Of a stretch of DNA of 35,906 bases, positions 16,471 through 24,946 are shown one piece after another. The position numbers and the translations under genes are program-made. Source of the DNA: an uncultured Verrucomicrobia subdivision 3 bacterium (GTDB taxonomy: Bacteria > Verrucomicrobiota > Verrucomicrobiia > Limisphaerales > UBA8199); the NCBI GenBank assembly GCA_903912925.1, contig CAIWJG010000478.1:1-35906 (forward strand), written 5' to 3'. Every line of letters begins with the position of its first letter. The first letter of the stretch is position 1. The notes under the pieces are model-generated. The model made no database searches. It had not been told where the DNA came from and worked only from the letters and a program-made list of their open reading frames with translations.

Positions 16471-17223
16471 TCACTCAGCGAAGGCCTGGAATAGCGCGCG
16501 CAGCTCTTCTTCCAGGTCAGCCGGCTCCGAGAGCGTCTGGGCGATTTCCAGGCGCAGCAATTCCCGGTAGCGCTTGCGCAGGCGGTGGACTGCCACTCGC
16601 GCGGCTCCTTCGTTCAAGCCCAGGCTGGCGGCGGCTTGCGCGTAAGGGATGTCGCTCTTGCACATCATCAGGAACGGCTTCAACTGTTCGAAGACCTGGC
16701 CCTTGCCTTCGGCGGCGCACTCCTCGCGCAGACGGGCGATGACCTGTTCGAGCAAGGTCGTAGCCCAGGCACGGTCGTAAAGCTTGTCCGGACTGAGCTG
16801 GTCGGCGGGGTCAATCTGGTAGCGCGCGTCGGCGTCCTGCCAGTCGAGCGAAAGGGGCACCACACCGCCGCCCCGCTTTTGGCGCCCGGCGCGGTCATGT
16901 TCGTTGGCCAGGAAATGCTTCAGTGCCGCCAGCAGGAAAGCGCGAAATCGGCCTTTCTCGCTGCTGAGGCCCTCCAGGTAGTTGCGCTCCAGAAAGCGGG
17001 CAAAGAAGCCCTGCGTGAGATCCTCGGCATCCTCCTTCGAGTGTCCCTGCCGTCGCACGAAGGCATAGAGGGGATACCAGTAGGTGCGGCACAGTTCCTC
17101 CAGCGCCCGGTCCGCCTCCGGCGCGCTGCGGCGACGCCCGGCGGCGAGCACGACTGTCCAATGCGTGGTGGCGAAGATGTCTCCCCGGGCGCTGGCGGTT
17201 GTGCTGGAGTGTGCGGAGGTCAA
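16471..17223 (-). CDS. ECF-type RNA polymerase sigma factor
   Basis: This 250-residue sigma-70 family protein directs RNA polymerase to specific promoters. The N-terminal FATTHWTVVLAAG is typical of a planctomycete/verrucomicrobial ECF group. Region 2 includes ELCRTYWYPLYAFVRRQG and EDAEDLTQGFFARFLE. Region 4, YAQAAASLGLNEGAARVAVH, has the helix-turn-helix followed by RLRKRYRELL. It lies 56 nt downstream of the Ser/Thr kinase on the same strand. Sigma factors of this group are often encoded beside such kinases, and control by phosphorylation has been proposed for them; here that is inferred from position. No anti-sigma factor is seen. Confidence 0.93.
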   Translation of the reverse strand: MTSAHSSTTASARGDIFATTHWTVVLAAGRRRSAPEADRALEELCRTYWYPLYAFVRRQGHSKEDAEDLTQGFFARFLERNYLEGLSSEKGRFRAFLLAALKHFLANEHDRAGRQKRGGGVVPLSLDWQDADARYQIDPADQLSPDKLYDRAWATTLLEQVIARLREECAAEGKGQVFEQLKPFLMMCKSDIPYAQAAASLGLNEGAARVAVHRLRKRYRELLRLEIAQTLSEPADLEEELRALFQAFAE

Positions 17224-17279
17224 TGGAAGCGCATCGGACTCTTTGGCTATGGCTTTATGTGACGTGGTTCAACCGTGAT

Positions 17280-19970
17280 TCAATTCCCCGGCAGCACCAC
17301 GTTGCGCCATTCATTGGTGCGGAGGGGACGCATGCCGATCAGAAACCTGGCCACATCGGCCAGTGGGAGTGTGAATTCAAACCGGCGCGTGCCGTGCGTG
17401 CCAAGCCATGCACTGCTTCCCCTGACCTTGCTCGGGATTTCGCGTCCTTCCTTGGTAACGGCTACCGCGTCAAATCGGCGGCCACGGTTCCCCAAGACAT
17501 CTGCCGTTATGGTAAGGAAGGCGGTCCCATCCATATTCTGGCCGTAGTTGTTGACCGAGCCGCCGCCTCCGAGGAACATCGAGACGGCTCGATTGGGGGT
17601 GATAGCAAGTTCCTGAACGCGTTCGAGGGGGCCGATGGTGTAGGTTAGCCGCACGGTTATGTGTGATGGGAGATTTGTCCAATCCCATTGACTTAAGGTC
17701 GTGGTGAACCAGCCGAGATTGCCATTCCGGTCGCTCGGATCATGTGGCTGGGAGAACCACGAACCGCGGTCACCCGATTGGATGGGCTTGCCGGCTCCAT
17801 CCAGCAAGGAAACCTCATTGAGTTCAGTTCTCCCCACTGGGGGGGATGAGAACCACAGGTGCAGGAAGCGCGGCTCGGACTTGGGCTTGTTCCCGCTGAT
17901 GCCCGACCGGCCAGGCGAAACCTGGCGCAACCAGCCCAGCTCAACCGGGTCCGTAACCCGTGAACCGTCGGGCTGTCGTGCTGCGCCGGGCTGATTGGTT
18001 TGCCATTCATCCTGCCAGGCAAGGAAACGAAATACGGGAGGTTCGGTCAGTAGCGCGTGTGTGACGGACCGGTCAAGCGGAGTGGGCGTCTCGGACTGGG
18101 TGGCCGACCGCCATGCCGGTTGGCCGAAGTCTTCCACATTGGTAATGGCGCCCGTTCTTTCGCCCTCATTCTGTGATATGGCCCCCACCTCCCGCAGGAT
18201 CGCTTCCATCACCCCGAGTTGCTCCGGCGTACCCGTTGCGACGACGAGGTTGCGCTCATGGTCGATCATGTATTTTGAGCCCTTGAACAGGTTGGTGGTC
18301 GCCCGCTCCAAGGAGGCTAGCGCCGTGGCTCGATCGTTGACGGAGTCATGTAATCGGTAGAAGCGGGTTTCTTCCGGTGCTCGCTTTGCGGCCTTTAGAT
18401 CCATCACCTGGACCATATCCTCGCCGATCTGGAACCGGAGACCGTAGTTTTGGCTCAGATAGCTGAAAACCTCGGCCAGCGTCACTCCATCCATCTGCAT
18501 GCTGACCCTCTGCTTGAGGACCGGCAGCGTCTTGTCGGCCACGATGCTTAGTCCGATGTTCGCTTGGAGAGAGTCGAACACTCCTGCTAACGGCACATTA
18601 TCCAGGTGGATCGTCATCGCCTTCACCAGCAACTTGACCATGCGGCTATTGGTGGTCTCTAAGCTAACCCCGGTCATTAGCGGCCAGGCGGCAGGGGCCT
18701 CGGTCTTTTGGTTGGAATTTAGTCCAGGCTTGGACAACGCCGGGCGCAAGGTAACGACCACAATAGCGAAGTTCACTGCTACCAAGGCGAGGATGACTGC
18801 GGCGGCGATCTTCCATGCGCGAAGGCCTGAACTCGTCGGTTCGATCGCTCCGGTTGGGGCGGCGGTGATCCCCTGCACATCCGTACTCAGTTGGCTGGCC
18901 TGCTGGTAGCGGCGCTCAGGCTCTTTCTCAAGAGCGTGCAGCACTACTTCATCCAGGCGCACGTCCACTTGGACCTTGCGCGAGGGAGGCTGGAATTTGC
19001 CCAGCGGGAGTTCGCCCGTCAGCATCTCGTAGAAGACCACGCCGAGGGAGTAGATGTCGGCGCGGTGGTCCACGTCCTGCGGGTGCTCGATCTGCTCGGG
19101 GGCCATGTAGTGGGGGGTACCCATGACCTGGCCAGCTTCTGTCAGATGGGCAGGGACGGATGGGCCTGCGGCTCGCGCCTCCGCCGTTTGCGGGTCGTCG
19201 GCTGGACGCCTTGGCGACGCGTCCCCACCTTTCATGATCTTGGCCAGACCGAAGTCGGCGATCTTCACCCGGCCCTTGCGGTCTATCAGCACGTTCTCGG
19301 GTTTGATGTCGCGGTGGACGACGCCTTCGTCGTGGGCGTATTGAAGGGCGTCGCATATTTGCGGCACGATCTGCAATGCCTCACGCGGCGAGAGCCGGCC
19401 GGCCCTCTGGAGCTGGCGAAGGTTCACGCCGTCCACAAACTCCATGATGAAATAGGGGAGGGCGGAGGGAGGTGGCGGGGCAGGCGTCTCGCCTGCCTGC
19501 GGCACTGCCACGGGCGGGACGCCCGGTGGATTCGCAGGCGGGACGCCTGCGCCACTAACAGGCACTTGTCCGAACTCGTGGACGGCGACGATGTTCGGGT
19601 GGCTGAGGCGGGCCAGGGCGCGGGCTTCCCGGGTGAACCGCTCGGCGAAGCCCGGGTCGGGCGCGGTCTGGGCGGGCAGGATCTTCAACGCGACCAGGCG
19701 GTCGAGGGCAGGCTGGCGCGCCTTGTACACGGCACCCATGCCGCCTTTGCCGAGGAAGCCGAGGATTTCGAGCTGCGGGAAGAGCCGGGCTACCTCCTCC
19801 ACCGGCGGTGGCACGAACGGTTTGGCCTCCGAGCGGGTGGCGGTATCCGCGGCCACGCCTTGCTGCATCAGGCAGGCGGGGCAAAGGCCCGCCAGCCCGC
19901 CTTTCGGCAGCGTGGCACCGCACTGAGGACACTTCTGTGGCATAGTCCGATTCGTTCCGGCATCATTCAT
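17280..19970 (-). CDS. Membrane Ser/Thr protein kinase with zinc ribbon and STN-like domains
   Basis: This 896-residue protein has several parts. It opens with a zinc ribbon (C14, C17, C30, C33). A PknB-type kinase follows: glycine loop LGKGGMGAVYKA, K96 in VALKIL, HRD Asp D221 in VVHRDIKPEN, D239 in DFGLAK, and APEQ. All catalytic residues are kept. A helix (IAAAVILALVAVNFAIVVV) leads to an outer part with a secretin-like STN region (SLQANIGLSIVADKTL, VTLAEVFSYLSQNYGL) and a beta-rich C-terminus I do not recognise. Two low-complexity insertions derive from repeats: about residues 138-172, and about 247-282 in the activation loop. It probably relays an envelope signal to the cytoplasm. A second Met at residue 10 is a possible start. 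Confidence 0.9.
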   Translation of the reverse strand: MNDAGTNRTMPQKCPQCGATLPKGGLAGLCPACLMQQGVAADTATRSEAKPFVPPPVEEVARLFPQLEILGFLGKGGMGAVYKARQPALDRLVALKILPAQTAPDPGFAERFTREARALARLSHPNIVAVHEFGQVPVSGAGVPPANPPGVPPVAVPQAGETPAPPPPSALPYFIMEFVDGVNLRQLQRAGRLSPREALQIVPQICDALQYAHDEGVVHRDIKPENVLIDRKGRVKIADFGLAKIMKGGDASPRRPADDPQTAEARAAGPSVPAHLTEAGQVMGTPHYMAPEQIEHPQDVDHRADIYSLGVVFYEMLTGELPLGKFQPPSRKVQVDVRLDEVVLHALEKEPERRYQQASQLSTDVQGITAAPTGAIEPTSSGLRAWKIAAAVILALVAVNFAIVVVTLRPALSKPGLNSNQKTEAPAAWPLMTGVSLETTNSRMVKLLVKAMTIHLDNVPLAGVFDSLQANIGLSIVADKTLPVLKQRVSMQMDGVTLAEVFSYLSQNYGLRFQIGEDMVQVMDLKAAKRAPEETRFYRLHDSVNDRATALASLERATTNLFKGSKYMIDHERNLVVATGTPEQLGVMEAILREVGAISQNEGERTGAITNVEDFGQPAWRSATQSETPTPLDRSVTHALLTEPPVFRFLAWQDEWQTNQPGAARQPDGSRVTDPVELGWLRQVSPGRSGISGNKPKSEPRFLHLWFSSPPVGRTELNEVSLLDGAGKPIQSGDRGSWFSQPHDPSDRNGNLGWFTTTLSQWDWTNLPSHITVRLTYTIGPLERVQELAITPNRAVSMFLGGGGSVNNYGQNMDGTAFLTITADVLGNRGRRFDAVAVTKEGREIPSKVRGSSAWLGTHGTRRFEFTLPLADVARFLIGMRPLRTNEWRNVVLPGN
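19140..19230. repeat. Repeat-like insertion in the kinase activation loop
   Basis: About 36 residues, rich in Ala, Pro and Arg, separate DFGLAKIMKGG from GTPHYMAPEQ, where most kinases of this family have far fewer. The DNA here contains GGACGCCTTGGCGACGCGTC, an imperfect palindrome. The insertion is in frame. Confidence 0.5.
19484..19556. repeat. Palindromic repeat cluster in the kinase N-lobe
   Basis: Several short palindromes stand in series: GCAGGCGTCTCGCCTGC, GGGCGGGACGCCC and GCAGGCGGGACGCCTGC. They are in frame and encode a Pro/Gly/Ala-rich insert between VAVHEFGQ and the ALPYFIMEF strand of the kinase. Confidence 0.75.
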
Positions 19971-20069
19971 ACACCCTACTCAGAAGCGAATCCGAGCAAA
20001 TGTTACCGGAAATGTGGTGCGCTGGCGGACCTGCCAGCGCCAAACAAGCCATGAACCCGCGGGAAAGTC

Positions 20070-20168
20070 TCGATTGTTCCTCGATTGTTGCTCGATTGTT
20101 GCTCGATTGTTGCTCGATTGTTGCTCGATTGTTGCTCGATTGTTGCTCGATTGTTGCTCGATTGGTGG
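20070..20168. repeat. Tandem array of nine 11-bp units upstream of the Ser/Thr kinase
   Basis: Units of TCGATTGTTGC start at 20070, 20081, 20092, 20103, 20114, 20125, 20136, 20147 and 20158. The first ends CC, seven are identical, and the last has decayed. It lies between the lpxB stop and the kinase start, 100-200 bp before that start. The 11-bp period is close to one helical turn, so any bound protein would sit on one face. The rest of this 260-nt gap shows nothing recognisable. Confidence 0.95.
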
Positions 20169-20231
20169 GCCGTTTCCTGCAAGGAGATTTCAGAGCCTCC
20201 TCACGTCGGCTCCTACTATTTGGACGGGCGG

Positions 20232-21449
20232 TTAGCCAGCCTTTAGCCTGCTGATGATGACTTTCGCTGCACGGCGGGGTGCGCCTGGGTCGCCCAATGA
20301 GGCGATGATTTCGGCGAGCCTGGCTTTGACCTTGGCGCGGCGGGGAGCATCGCGCAGGAGGTCAACCGTCGCGCGGGTAATGTTGTCAGACGTGGCGGCG
20401 CTTTGGATGAACTCGGGGAAGACTTCCTCATTGGCCAGAAGGTTGGGCATGGCCGCGTATTTCACTTTTACGATGCGCTTGGCGATTTGCCAGGTGCTCC
20501 AGGAGATCTTGTAGAGGGCCACGGTCGGGACGCCGAAGTAAGCGCACTCGGTCGTTACCGTGCCGGTCGAGGCGATCGCCACGTCCGTTACGGCCAACGC
20601 TTCGGGCAGGCCGCCGATTTGGGCTTCCAGACCGGCGGGGAGGCCCAGGGCCTTCGCCTGCTTGAGGAGATTTGCGTTTGGCAGAACCATGCGCGCCCGG
20701 AGGTCGGGCGTTTTGGCACGGATCAATTCGAAGGCCGCCAGCATCACCGGCAAGTGGCGGGCGAGTTCGCTGGCGCGGCTACCCGGCAGCAGCAGCAAGT
20801 TCGAGGTGTTCTGTGTCCTTCGCTCCTCCGTCTTTGCCCGGGGCCGTTCGGCGTATCGGTCCACGATGGGATGGCCGACGAACTCGATGGGCAACTGCGG
20901 CACGCGTTTCGCATACCAAGCCTGCTCGAACGGAAAGATGCTCAGGACGAGGTCGTAGTCGCGCGCCATCTGGAAGACGCGCCGCTCGCGCGAGGCCCAA
21001 ACCTGGGGCGAGACATATTGGATGAGTTTGGGGTCCCAATCGTGGAACCAGCCGGCGTGCGCGCGAGCATATTGCCTGACGGCGTGCGCAAAGCGGCGGT
21101 TGAAGCCGGAGAAGTCCACGCAGATGATCGCGTCGGGCTGGCGTTGCAGGGCGAGTTCAAAGAGCTGGTTGAACAGCCGGCGGAACTTGAGGTAGTGCTT
21201 CAGCACCTCCGTCAGGCCAATGACCGAGTGCTCGGTCATGTCGAAGGCGAGGTCCATTCCTTCAGCGGCCATGCGCGGACCGCCCGCGCCGAAGAAGCGC
21301 GGCTCCAGGCGGGCGTGCAGCGGCTGGTAATCCGGCGTCGGAATTGCCTCCGCTTCCGCAAACTCCTGGCGCAAGGCGCGGACGAGTTCCGCAGCCAGCA
21401 CGTCGCCGCTGGCCTCGCCCGCGATCAGCATGAAGCTCTTGGGTTTCAC
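20232..21449 (-). CDS. lpxB: Lipid-A-disaccharide synthase
   Basis: Joins UDP-2,3-diacylglucosamine and lipid X to make lipid A disaccharide at the inner membrane; its presence implies an LPS-containing outer membrane. It shows SFMLIAGEASGDVLAAELVR at the N-terminus, FFGAGGPRMAAEGMD, then VDFSGFNRRFA, QYVSPQVWASRERR and FVGHPIVD. LLPGSRASELARHLPVM and ASTGTVTTECAYFGVP complete the family pattern. I use the GTG at 21449, which overlaps the upstream stop (GTGA) and places the start six codons before MLIAGEASGD; this gives 405 residues. An open frame extends further but lies inside the neighbour. It is coupled to the Gfo/Idh/MocA gene. Confidence 0.95.
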   Translation of the reverse strand: MKPKSFMLIAGEASGDVLAAELVRALRQEFAEAEAIPTPDYQPLHARLEPRFFGAGGPRMAAEGMDLAFDMTEHSVIGLTEVLKHYLKFRRLFNQLFELALQRQPDAIICVDFSGFNRRFAHAVRQYARAHAGWFHDWDPKLIQYVSPQVWASRERRVFQMARDYDLVLSIFPFEQAWYAKRVPQLPIEFVGHPIVDRYAERPRAKTEERRTQNTSNLLLLPGSRASELARHLPVMLAAFELIRAKTPDLRARMVLPNANLLKQAKALGLPAGLEAQIGGLPEALAVTDVAIASTGTVTTECAYFGVPTVALYKISWSTWQIAKRIVKVKYAAMPNLLANEEVFPEFIQSAATSDNITRATVDLLRDAPRRAKVKARLAEIIASLGDPGAPRRAAKVIISRLKAG

Positions 21450-22495
21450 TGGGCGCGAATCTGGCGGGTGATCTCGAAGGCCAGGTCCAGCGCCCGTTTC
21501 GCCGATTCGCCGCTGACGTCCGGGGTGAGGTGGGCGCGGACGCATTGGACGAAATGCTGCAGCTCCAGCTTGAGCGGCTCCTCCTTCGTAATGGGCACCG
21601 GCTCGCGCACGATGCGCTTGCCGCCGAATGCGCTGACGATGGTGGAGTCTTTGGCGCGGAGCAGCTTCTTGAGCAGCGAGCTTTCTTCTTCGTCGTCCCG
21701 GGCGATGCGGTAGATGAACCCTTCCTGCGCGCGGTAATCGAGTGAGATGTAGCTGGTCATGGCGCCGCCGCTGAAGACCCGAATCTTGCGCATCCGCTCG
21801 GGGCTGACGCGGCTGACGGTCATGTTCGCCACACAGCCATTGGCGAAGCGCAGGCGGGCGTTCGCGATGTCCTCTGACGTGCTGAGCACGGGGATGCCCA
21901 CGGCGTCAACGCTCTTCACGGGCGATTTCACGAACGCCAGCACCACGTCCAGGTCGTGAATCATCAGGTCGAGCACCACGCCGATGTCCGTGCTGCGGGC
22001 GGGGTAGGGGGACAGGCGGTGGGTCTCGATAAAGCGCGGGTCGGTGGCCACGCTTTCGAGGTACTTAAAGACGGGGTTGAACCGCTCGACGTGCCCCACC
22101 TGCAGGACGCAGGCCTTTTGTTGCGCGATCTGGCACAGTTCGGTGGCCTGCGCGGCGTTCTCGGTCATCGGCTTTTCCACCAGCACGTGGCGGCCCTGCT
22201 GCAGGAGCATCTTGGCGAGCTCGAAGTGTGTGGTAGTGGGCGTAACGATGCTCACCGCGTCACTCGCCGCCGCCGCCTCGGCCAGGGAGGCGAACGCTCG
22301 AACGCCGTGCTTCTGGGCGAATTTCTGTGCGGTCTCCGCCACGGTGTCATACACCCCGGCAAACTCGACTTGCCCCGCTGCGGCCAGCTCGGCGTAAATC
22401 CGCGCGTGCTCCTTGCCCAGCGAACCAGTGCCGAGCACGGACACTTTGACCTGTTGCGTGTTGCGTGTTGCGTGAACCGTTTCCATTGGCGGCAT
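21446..22495 (-). CDS. Gfo/Idh/MocA-family NAD(P)-dependent oxidoreductase
   Basis: This 349-residue oxidoreductase has a Rossmann fold at the start (VSVLGTGSLGKEHARIY) and the family motif VLVEKPMTENAAQA, whose EKP Lys is catalytic. MIHDLDVVLAF is in the C-terminal domain. It overlaps lpxB by GTGA, so it is likely cotranscribed and coupled. A UDP-sugar of lipid A synthesis is therefore a plausible substrate, as for GnnA (UDP-GlcNAc 3-dehydrogenase), but no GnnB-like aminotransferase is visible, so the substrate stays open. The start may be the Met at 22495 or 22486. Codons 8-14 come from three direct 7-bp repeats (22453-22473). Confidence 0.88.
   Translation of the reverse strand: MPPMETVHATRNTQQVKVSVLGTGSLGKEHARIYAELAAAGQVEFAGVYDTVAETAQKFAQKHGVRAFASLAEAAAASDAVSIVTPTTTHFELAKMLLQQGRHVLVEKPMTENAAQATELCQIAQQKACVLQVGHVERFNPVFKYLESVATDPRFIETHRLSPYPARSTDIGVVLDLMIHDLDVVLAFVKSPVKSVDAVGIPVLSTSEDIANARLRFANGCVANMTVSRVSPERMRKIRVFSGGAMTSYISLDYRAQEGFIYRIARDDEEESSLLKKLLRAKDSTIVSAFGGKRIVREPVPITKEEPLKLELQHFVQCVRAHLTPDVSGESAKRALDLAFEITRQIRAQ
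22453..22473 (+). repeat. Three direct 7-bp GTTGCGT units in the start region of the oxidoreductase gene
   Basis: GTTGCGT occurs three times in direct tandem, within codons 8-14 of the minus-strand oxidoreductase. About 50 bp away, at 22515-22535, lies CAACTGG in two tandem copies after a related TGACTGA. The two sets are not complementary, so this is not a full inverted element. Confidence 0.7.
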
Positions 22496-22539
22496 TGTGC
22501 CACTGATGGGTAGTGACTGACAACTGGCAACTGGGGTGC

Positions 22540-22950
22540 CTAATCCGGCAGCAGGAGTGGAATCGCCTCTCGGCCGTGCCGGCGATAGACGGTAAAATCC
22601 GCCCGGTCGATGGTGACTACTTTACTGTCCTTCGTCTGTTCGCTCAGATAGACGAGGCAGGCATCTGCAAAGTCCATTGGCCGGTCGGCGTACTTTCTGA
22701 CTAGCTCGGCCAGGCGCGGCGCCGCGGACTGGGTGTCAAACCGCGAAACCAACAACCCTCGTCTCACCGCTTCGAGGAGCCTTGCGGGCGACCGCAGGAA
22801 GTGCGCCGCTTCTGTCAGCACCGCGTCGCAGGTGAACAATGGATAAGGGAGTGAGCGCAGAAGCTTGGCCGCCCAGGGCGTGAAGGGGTCTCCGTCTTCG
22901 GGGCGGCGGAACGCTGCCACGAGCGGCCCGGTATCCAGAATGTAGATCAT
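22540..22950 (-). CDS. vapC: PIN-domain toxin, VapC-like
   Basis: This 136-residue PIN-domain protein is probably an endoribonuclease toxin. The expected acidic residues are present: D6 in YILDTGPLVA, a Glu in VLTEAAHF, Asp residues in MDFADACLVYL, and an Asp in VVTIDRADF. It overlaps the antitoxin gene by ATGA, the usual toxin-antitoxin arrangement with the antitoxin first. The toxin appears intact. The cellular target cannot be deduced from sequence. Confidence 0.88.
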   Translation of the reverse strand: MIYILDTGPLVAAFRRPEDGDPFTPWAAKLLRSLPYPLFTCDAVLTEAAHFLRSPARLLEAVRRGLLVSRFDTQSAAPRLAELVRKYADRPMDFADACLVYLSEQTKDSKVVTIDRADFTVYRRHGREAIPLLLPD

Positions 22951-23186
22951 GGCCCTTTGGAGCGCATGGCCTTGCGGACATTCTGGTTGGTGGCGGGAGG
23001 GGCATCAGTGTTCACGCTTCCCAGCAGATCATCCCAGGGCGATCCGTGCCTGGCCTGCACTGCCTGTACCCGTTGCCGCACGGCCTTGCGGGCAAACTCG
23101 CTGAGGTCTTCGCCCATCGCGTTGGCCACCTTTTGCCAGGATTCCTTTTCACGGCCGGGAACCCTTACCGTCAGTGTGTCACTCAT
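22947..23186 (-). CDS. vapB: Antitoxin, probably ribbon-helix-helix, VapB-like
   Basis: This small protein of 79 residues lies just upstream of the toxin. The start MSDTLTVRVPGREKESWQKV followed by MGEDLSEFARKAVRQRV fits a ribbon-helix-helix DNA-binding domain: one strand and two helices. The tail would cover the toxin. The frame is open further upstream, but that part has no such pattern and crosses the likely promoter, so the ATG at 23186 is chosen. By family habit it should bind its own promoter; a triple 9-bp repeat overlaps its start codon. Confidence 0.8.
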   Translation of the reverse strand: MSDTLTVRVPGREKESWQKVANAMGEDLSEFARKAVRQRVQAVQARHGSPWDDLLGSVNTDAPPATNQNVRKAMRSKGP

Positions 23187-23203
23187 GTCACGTATGTAAC
23201 ACA
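23177..23203. promoter_or_regulatory. Three 9-bp direct repeats at the antitoxin start, possible operator
   Basis: TGTCACTCA, TGTCACGTA and TGTAACACA follow each other without gaps, sharing TGT-AC. They cover the antitoxin ATG and the bases before it. An autoregulated antitoxin could bind here; that is an inference from position. Confidence 0.45.
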
Positions 23204-23284
23204 GTCTCCGCCCGAGGTCAAATTTCGGGACCCGCGAAAGCAGCAGCGCTTGAACTTTGCACTGCGGATTCATAGATTGTCGCT

Positions 23285-23947
23285 GTGCCAATTGCTGGTT
23301 ACATCCTGACGGTGTTGATCGCCTACTTGCTGGGGTCGATCCCAACGGGCTTTTTAGTCGCCAAGGCGCGCGGGGTTGACATCCGCACCGTGGGGAGCGG
23401 CAACATCGGGGCGACCAACGTATTCCGCATCCTGGGCAAAGCGGCAGGGGTATTTGTTTTGGTGGTCGATGCCGCCAAGGGGTGGCTGGCGGTCTTTGTC
23501 GTGGCCAAGTTCGTATCCGGATGGTTTTACCCTGAGGCCGGGTCATCAGCACTGGAGTGGTTTCGTCTTTGCGCGGGCATCGCCGCTATCCTGGGCCACA
23601 ACTACACTTGCTGGCTCCATTTCAAGGGGGGCAAGGGCATTGCCACTTCCGCAGGCGTGCTGGTGGCACTCGTGCCGAAGCCGCTGTTGGTCGTTCTCGC
23701 CATTTGGATCATCATCTTTGCACTGAGCCGCTACGTGTCGCTCGCCTCAATTGTGGCTGCGCTTAGTCTCCCGTTCGCTGCCTGGGCGTTCGGTGAAACC
23801 CGGACCATAATCTTAGTCACTGCGGCGCTGGCGGCGTTGGCGATTTACAAGCACAAGGCCAACATCCAGCGACTGATCAACGGCACGGAGAACCGGATTG
23901 GCGCGAAGAAGGGATCATCCGCCGAGGCACCGAAACCAACATCATGA
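23285..23947 (+). CDS. plsY: Glycerol-3-phosphate acyltransferase PlsY
   Basis: An integral membrane enzyme that moves an acyl group from acyl-phosphate to glycerol-3-phosphate, the first step of phospholipid synthesis. The 220 residues hold the PlsY motifs GSIPTGFLVAK, then VGSGNIGATNVFR near residue 36, and GHNYTCWLHFKGGKGIATSAG. Several hydrophobic helices are present. The GTG at 23285 gives the expected short N-terminus. The C-terminal tail of about 25 polar residues is slightly longer than usual. The stop overlaps the gpsA start (ATGA). PlsY uses the glycerol-3-phosphate made by GpsA, so the pair is functional. Confidence 0.96.
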   Translation: MPIAGYILTVLIAYLLGSIPTGFLVAKARGVDIRTVGSGNIGATNVFRILGKAAGVFVLVVDAAKGWLAVFVVAKFVSGWFYPEAGSSALEWFRLCAGIAAILGHNYTCWLHFKGGKGIATSAGVLVALVPKPLLVVLAIWIIIFALSRYVSLASIVAALSLPFAAWAFGETRTIILVTAALAALAIYKHKANIQRLINGTENRIGAKKGSSAEAPKPTS

Positions 23948-24921
23948 AGATCACCATATTGGGCGCTGGCGCGTGGGGGACGACCCTGGCGCGATTGCTA
24001 CATCAGGGGGGCAACGCGGTCACGCTCTGGGGGCATATCGCGGAATGGTTGGACGAAATCCGCCAGGTGGGGCGCAACGAGCGCTTTCTGCCGGGCATCG
24101 AGGTGCCACGGGAGGTGGTTTTGCAGGGGGACCTGCCCCGGGCCATTGAAGGTGCGGAGTGCATCGTGGTGGCTGTCCCCTCGCAACCCTTCCGGCAGGT
24201 TACCCGCTGCCTTGGTGACTTCAGCGGCTTGATCGCCAGCGTGACCAAGGGCATCGAATACCAAACCGGCCTAACGATGTGCGGCATCCTGGCCGAAAAC
24301 GCGCCTCGAGCCAGGTGTGCGGCTCTGTCCGGCCCGACGTTCGCCATCGAGGTGGCGCGTGACATCCCCACGGCCATCGTCGCGGCGAGCCGGGATTCCT
24401 CCACCGCCGGACAAGTGCAGCAGCTTTTTAGCCGGCCAGCGTTCCGCGTCTATACCAGCACGGATTTGCTAGGGGTCGAGCTTGGGGGCGCTTTGAAGAA
24501 CGTCATCGCGATCGCGGCCGGCACCGGTGACGGGCTGGGCTTTGGCGACAACTCAAAGGCTGCGCTGGTGACGCGGGCCATTGTGGAGATGCGACGGCTC
24601 GGGGTGGCGTGCGGGGCGCAAGGCGAGACCTTCACCGGCCTGAGCGGTTTGGGCGACCTGATGGTGACTTGTTTCTCCAAGCACAGCCGCAACCGCGGCT
24701 TTGGCGAGCGTGTCGGACGAGGCGAGAAGCCGGCTGACATCGCCGCCAGCATGTTGGCCGTGGCTGAAGGCTACCCCACCGCGCGCTCAGCGTATCATTT
24801 GGCCCGCAAGCACGGCGTCGTCACGCCGGTCATTGATGAGGTTTATGCGATGCTCTACGAGGGCAAGAATGTTGCGCAGGCCGTCCGCGACCTCATGTCG
24901 AGGGACCTGAAGGCTGAGTAA
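23944..24921 (+). CDS. gpsA: Glycerol-3-phosphate dehydrogenase [NAD(P)+]
   Basis: Reduces dihydroxyacetone phosphate to glycerol-3-phosphate. The 325 residues show the NAD-binding GAGAWGT (7-13), VVAVPSQPFR, SVTKGIEY, LSGPTFAIEVA, and the catalytic-Lys region GVELGGALKNVIAIAAG. LSGLGDLMVTCFSKHSRNR and VAEGYPTA follow. Length and motifs are normal. It is translated together with plsY. Confidence 0.97.
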   Translation: MKITILGAGAWGTTLARLLHQGGNAVTLWGHIAEWLDEIRQVGRNERFLPGIEVPREVVLQGDLPRAIEGAECIVVAVPSQPFRQVTRCLGDFSGLIASVTKGIEYQTGLTMCGILAENAPRARCAALSGPTFAIEVARDIPTAIVAASRDSSTAGQVQQLFSRPAFRVYTSTDLLGVELGGALKNVIAIAAGTGDGLGFGDNSKAALVTRAIVEMRRLGVACGAQGETFTGLSGLGDLMVTCFSKHSRNRGFGERVGRGEKPADIAASMLAVAEGYPTARSAYHLARKHGVVTPVIDEVYAMLYEGKNVAQAVRDLMSRDLKAE

Positions 24922-24946
24922 CCCCACGGCCCACATGGTCGAGACT

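Noticed and set aside
20070-20168. CRISPR array
   Set aside because: The units are 11 bp and contiguous, with no spacers and no cas genes nearby.
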